64,000 bases of DNA from AP-15 sp963785565 (lineage in GTDB: Bacteria > Pseudomonadota > Alphaproteobacteria > ATCC43930 > CGMCC-115725), in NCBI GenBank assembly GCA_963785565.1, contig CAWAVV010000014.1:1-64000 (forward strand), read 5' to 3'. The translations under genes were made by a program, and so were the position numbers. Below the pieces are notes generated by a model. It saw only the letters and a program-made list of their open reading frames with translations. It had not been told where the DNA came from and made no database searches. Below, piece after piece: positions 62,920 to 64,000 of this stretch. Every line of letters starts with the position of its first letter. Positions within the stretch are counted from its first letter, which is position 1.

Positions 62920-63361
62920 CTAAGCGCCTTTTGCCGGCGACTCGCAGGGAACCGTACCCATATTCGCCGGCAGGCAGACTTCGAGGATCTCGAGGTCGTC
63001 CGAGGTGCCGATCTCGTTGTGCTTCACGCCGCCCGGAATGAAGCACGAGTCGCCGGCTTCGAGCCGGCATCTGCTGCCATCCTCAAAGGCGAGCTCGACC
63101 CAGCCTTTCAGCGTATAGACAAACTGGCCCTTCGCAGACGTGGTAATGCCAGCCGGTCGGCTGGGTCATCCCGGTGAGCGCGGTTGTCAGCTGCGCCCGC
63201 ATCCAGCCGTTGCTCGCGGCTGTCACACCGAGGTCGCGATATTTGAAAAAGCTGCGCCGGCCTTCGACATAGTCGGGCTTTTTCGCGCTCGTCACCGCGA
63301 CTTTCATTTTCGGCTCAGCCTGGGCCGCCGGTTTCTCCAATGTCGCCGCTGCGCCTGCCAT
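62920..63361 (-). CDS. Cupin-domain protein (one apparent frameshift)
   Basis: ATG 63361; about 146 residues after correction. First frame: KMKVAVTSAKKPDYVEGRRS, FFKYRDLGVTAASNGWMRAQ and the first cupin motif TGWHYHVCEG. It then needs one base fewer at the pair 63127-63128 to continue as QFVYTLKGWVELAFEDGSRC, RLEAGDSCFIPGGVKHNEIG (second motif with His) and DDLEILEVCLP, stopping at 62920. The metal ligands HYH, Glu-equivalent Gln and KHN are kept. Possible roles are dioxygenase, isomerase or sensor; none can be chosen. It is divergent from the dienelactone hydrolase gene. Confidence 0.78.
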
Positions 63362-63452
63362 GGTCTCCTCCCACGAATGAAATCGTGGGCATTATAGCAG
63401 CGCTTTGTCGTCCGGTGCTATCCTGCGGGTCTCGTCTTTGAGGAGGTTCGGC

Positions 63453-64000
63453 ATGGCGAACATACCCGGTGCGGTAACCGACCCCAGCCGCGTGCGCGTT
63501 GAAAACATCGAGCTGAAAAGCGGCGGCGACACGATTACGGGCTATCTCGCGCGCCCGAGCCAGTCCGGGAACTACCCGGGCGTCGTGGTCATTCATGAAG
63601 CCTTTGGGCTCGTCGAACACATTCGCGATATCGCCCGGCGCTTCGCCAACATCGGCTACAACGCGCTGGCGCCCGACCTCTACGCACGGGCCGGAGGGCC
63701 GTCCGATCCCAACGACATGGCCACGGTCATGCCGGTCATGTTCGGCAAGCGCGACGCCGAGGCGGTGCAGGACCTCGAGGCGGCGGCGGCGCATCTGCGC
63801 GCATTACCGTCCGCCACCGGCAAGATCGGCACGATCGGTTTCTGCTCGGGCGGGCGACAGACCTTGCTGTTCGCCTGCAGCAGCAACAAGGTCGACGCCG
63901 CGGTCGATTGCTGGGGCGGGTTCATCCATCGCGCCACCCCCGACGGCGAAACGACGCCGGCGCGGCCGACGCCGATCCTCGACCTGGTCGGCAAGCTCGC
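63453..64000 (+). CDS. Dienelactone hydrolase family protein, cut by the window end
   Basis: ATG 63453 with AGGAGG at 63440-63445; 182 codons are inside the window and the frame is still open. Family marks: GYLARPSQSGNYPGVVVIHE with Glu near the oxyanion hole, AFGLVEHIRDIARRFANIGY, ALAPDLYARAGGP and the nucleophile elbow IGTIGFCSGGRQTLLFAC with Cys. The Asp and His of the triad would come after position 64000. The family hydrolyses dienelactones in chlorocatechol breakdown, but most genome members are of unknown substrate. Confidence 0.88.
   Translation, partial: MANIPGAVTDPSRVRVENIELKSGGDTITGYLARPSQSGNYPGVVVIHEAFGLVEHIRDIARRFANIGYNALAPDLYARAGGPSDPNDMATVMPVMFGKRDAEAVQDLEAAAAHLRALPSATGKIGTIGFCSGGRQTLLFACSSNKVDAAVDCWGGFIHRATPDGETTPARPTPILDLVGKL

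Noticed and set aside
9700..63131. Programmed +1 ribosomal frameshifting across many genes
   Set aside because: The ten sites share no slippery codon, stop codon or downstream structure; they share only short runs of one base, which fits insertion errors.
1..64000. CRISPR arrays, rRNA genes, prophage or integrase genes
   Set aside because: No regularly spaced repeats, rRNA motifs, phage structural genes or tyrosine/serine integrases were seen on either strand.

Overview
The window is high-GC DNA from an alphaproteobacterium. A GcrA cell-cycle regulator, a class III cyclase paired with a Cache-domain kinase, a divergent efp/epmA pair and the amt-glnB-glnA cluster all fit that group; I would not go below class (Rhodospirillales- or Hyphomicrobiales-like soil bacterium). 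There is no rRNA operon, no CRISPR array and no prophage, and one tRNA (Gly-CCC).

Layout. 0.2-6.6 kb is a graveyard: a split histidine kinase, an IS110 relic with a structured leader, a frameshifted FkbM methyltransferase, a lipase fragment abutting a headless dehydrogenase, a GNAT gene with a nonsense codon and a methyltransferase with its middle deleted. 7-14.8 kb holds an EcsC-family gene, a small tandem-repeat protein, the nitrogen cluster amt-glnB-glnA behind a good sigma-54 promoter, and a PP2C phosphatase/kinase fusion. 14.8-19.4 kb has an FAD oxidoreductase divergent from a CmcJ-like oxidase, ferritin-like diiron protein and amidohydrolase operon. 19.5-34.3 kb carries an alpha/beta-hydrolase lipoprotein, cupin, DUF5996, glpK, an ABC binding protein next to a Cache histidine kinase and receiver-cyclase pair, a MotA/OmpA-like pair, an inositol-phosphatase gene with efp, epmA and thiE. 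34.7-49.3 kb is metabolic: MFS, NHL-repeat protein, thiolase/NDH-2-like/nitroreductase operon, CDF transporter, HMG-CoA lyase/amidase/sulfurtransferase/GNAT operon and a serine hydrolase. 49.4-63 kb holds tatA, a SET protein and a moxR/coxE locus that has been opened by insertions.

The most unusual structure is at 50-61 kb. moxR and its usual partner coxE are 5.5 kb apart. A lone CoxL-like molybdenum hydroxylase gene lies between moxR and a second, diverged copy of the moxR 3' end. Further on, an IS630 element interrupts a membrane-protein gene that reads in frame again once the element and one TA are removed. A roughly 1020-residue secreted repeat protein (45-residue repeats predicted to form a beta-helix, with two C-terminal membrane helices) sits between two 34-bp copies of the coxE 3' end, and the distal copy is the original coxE/gcrA convergent junction. 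A smaller similar case lies at 41.5-42.3 kb, where 62-bp repeats of the CDF gene start flank an NTF2-like gene and a glycosylase fragment.

Quality caveat. Ten conserved-gene frames between 9.7 and 63.2 kb are each broken by what reads as one extra base in a run of 2-4 identical bases, including two in glnA and one each in gcrA and epmA. This one-sided pattern looks like uncorrected long-read consensus error rather than biology, so those genes are probably intact in the organism. The decay in the first 6.6 kb includes stop codons and large deletions and is likely real.
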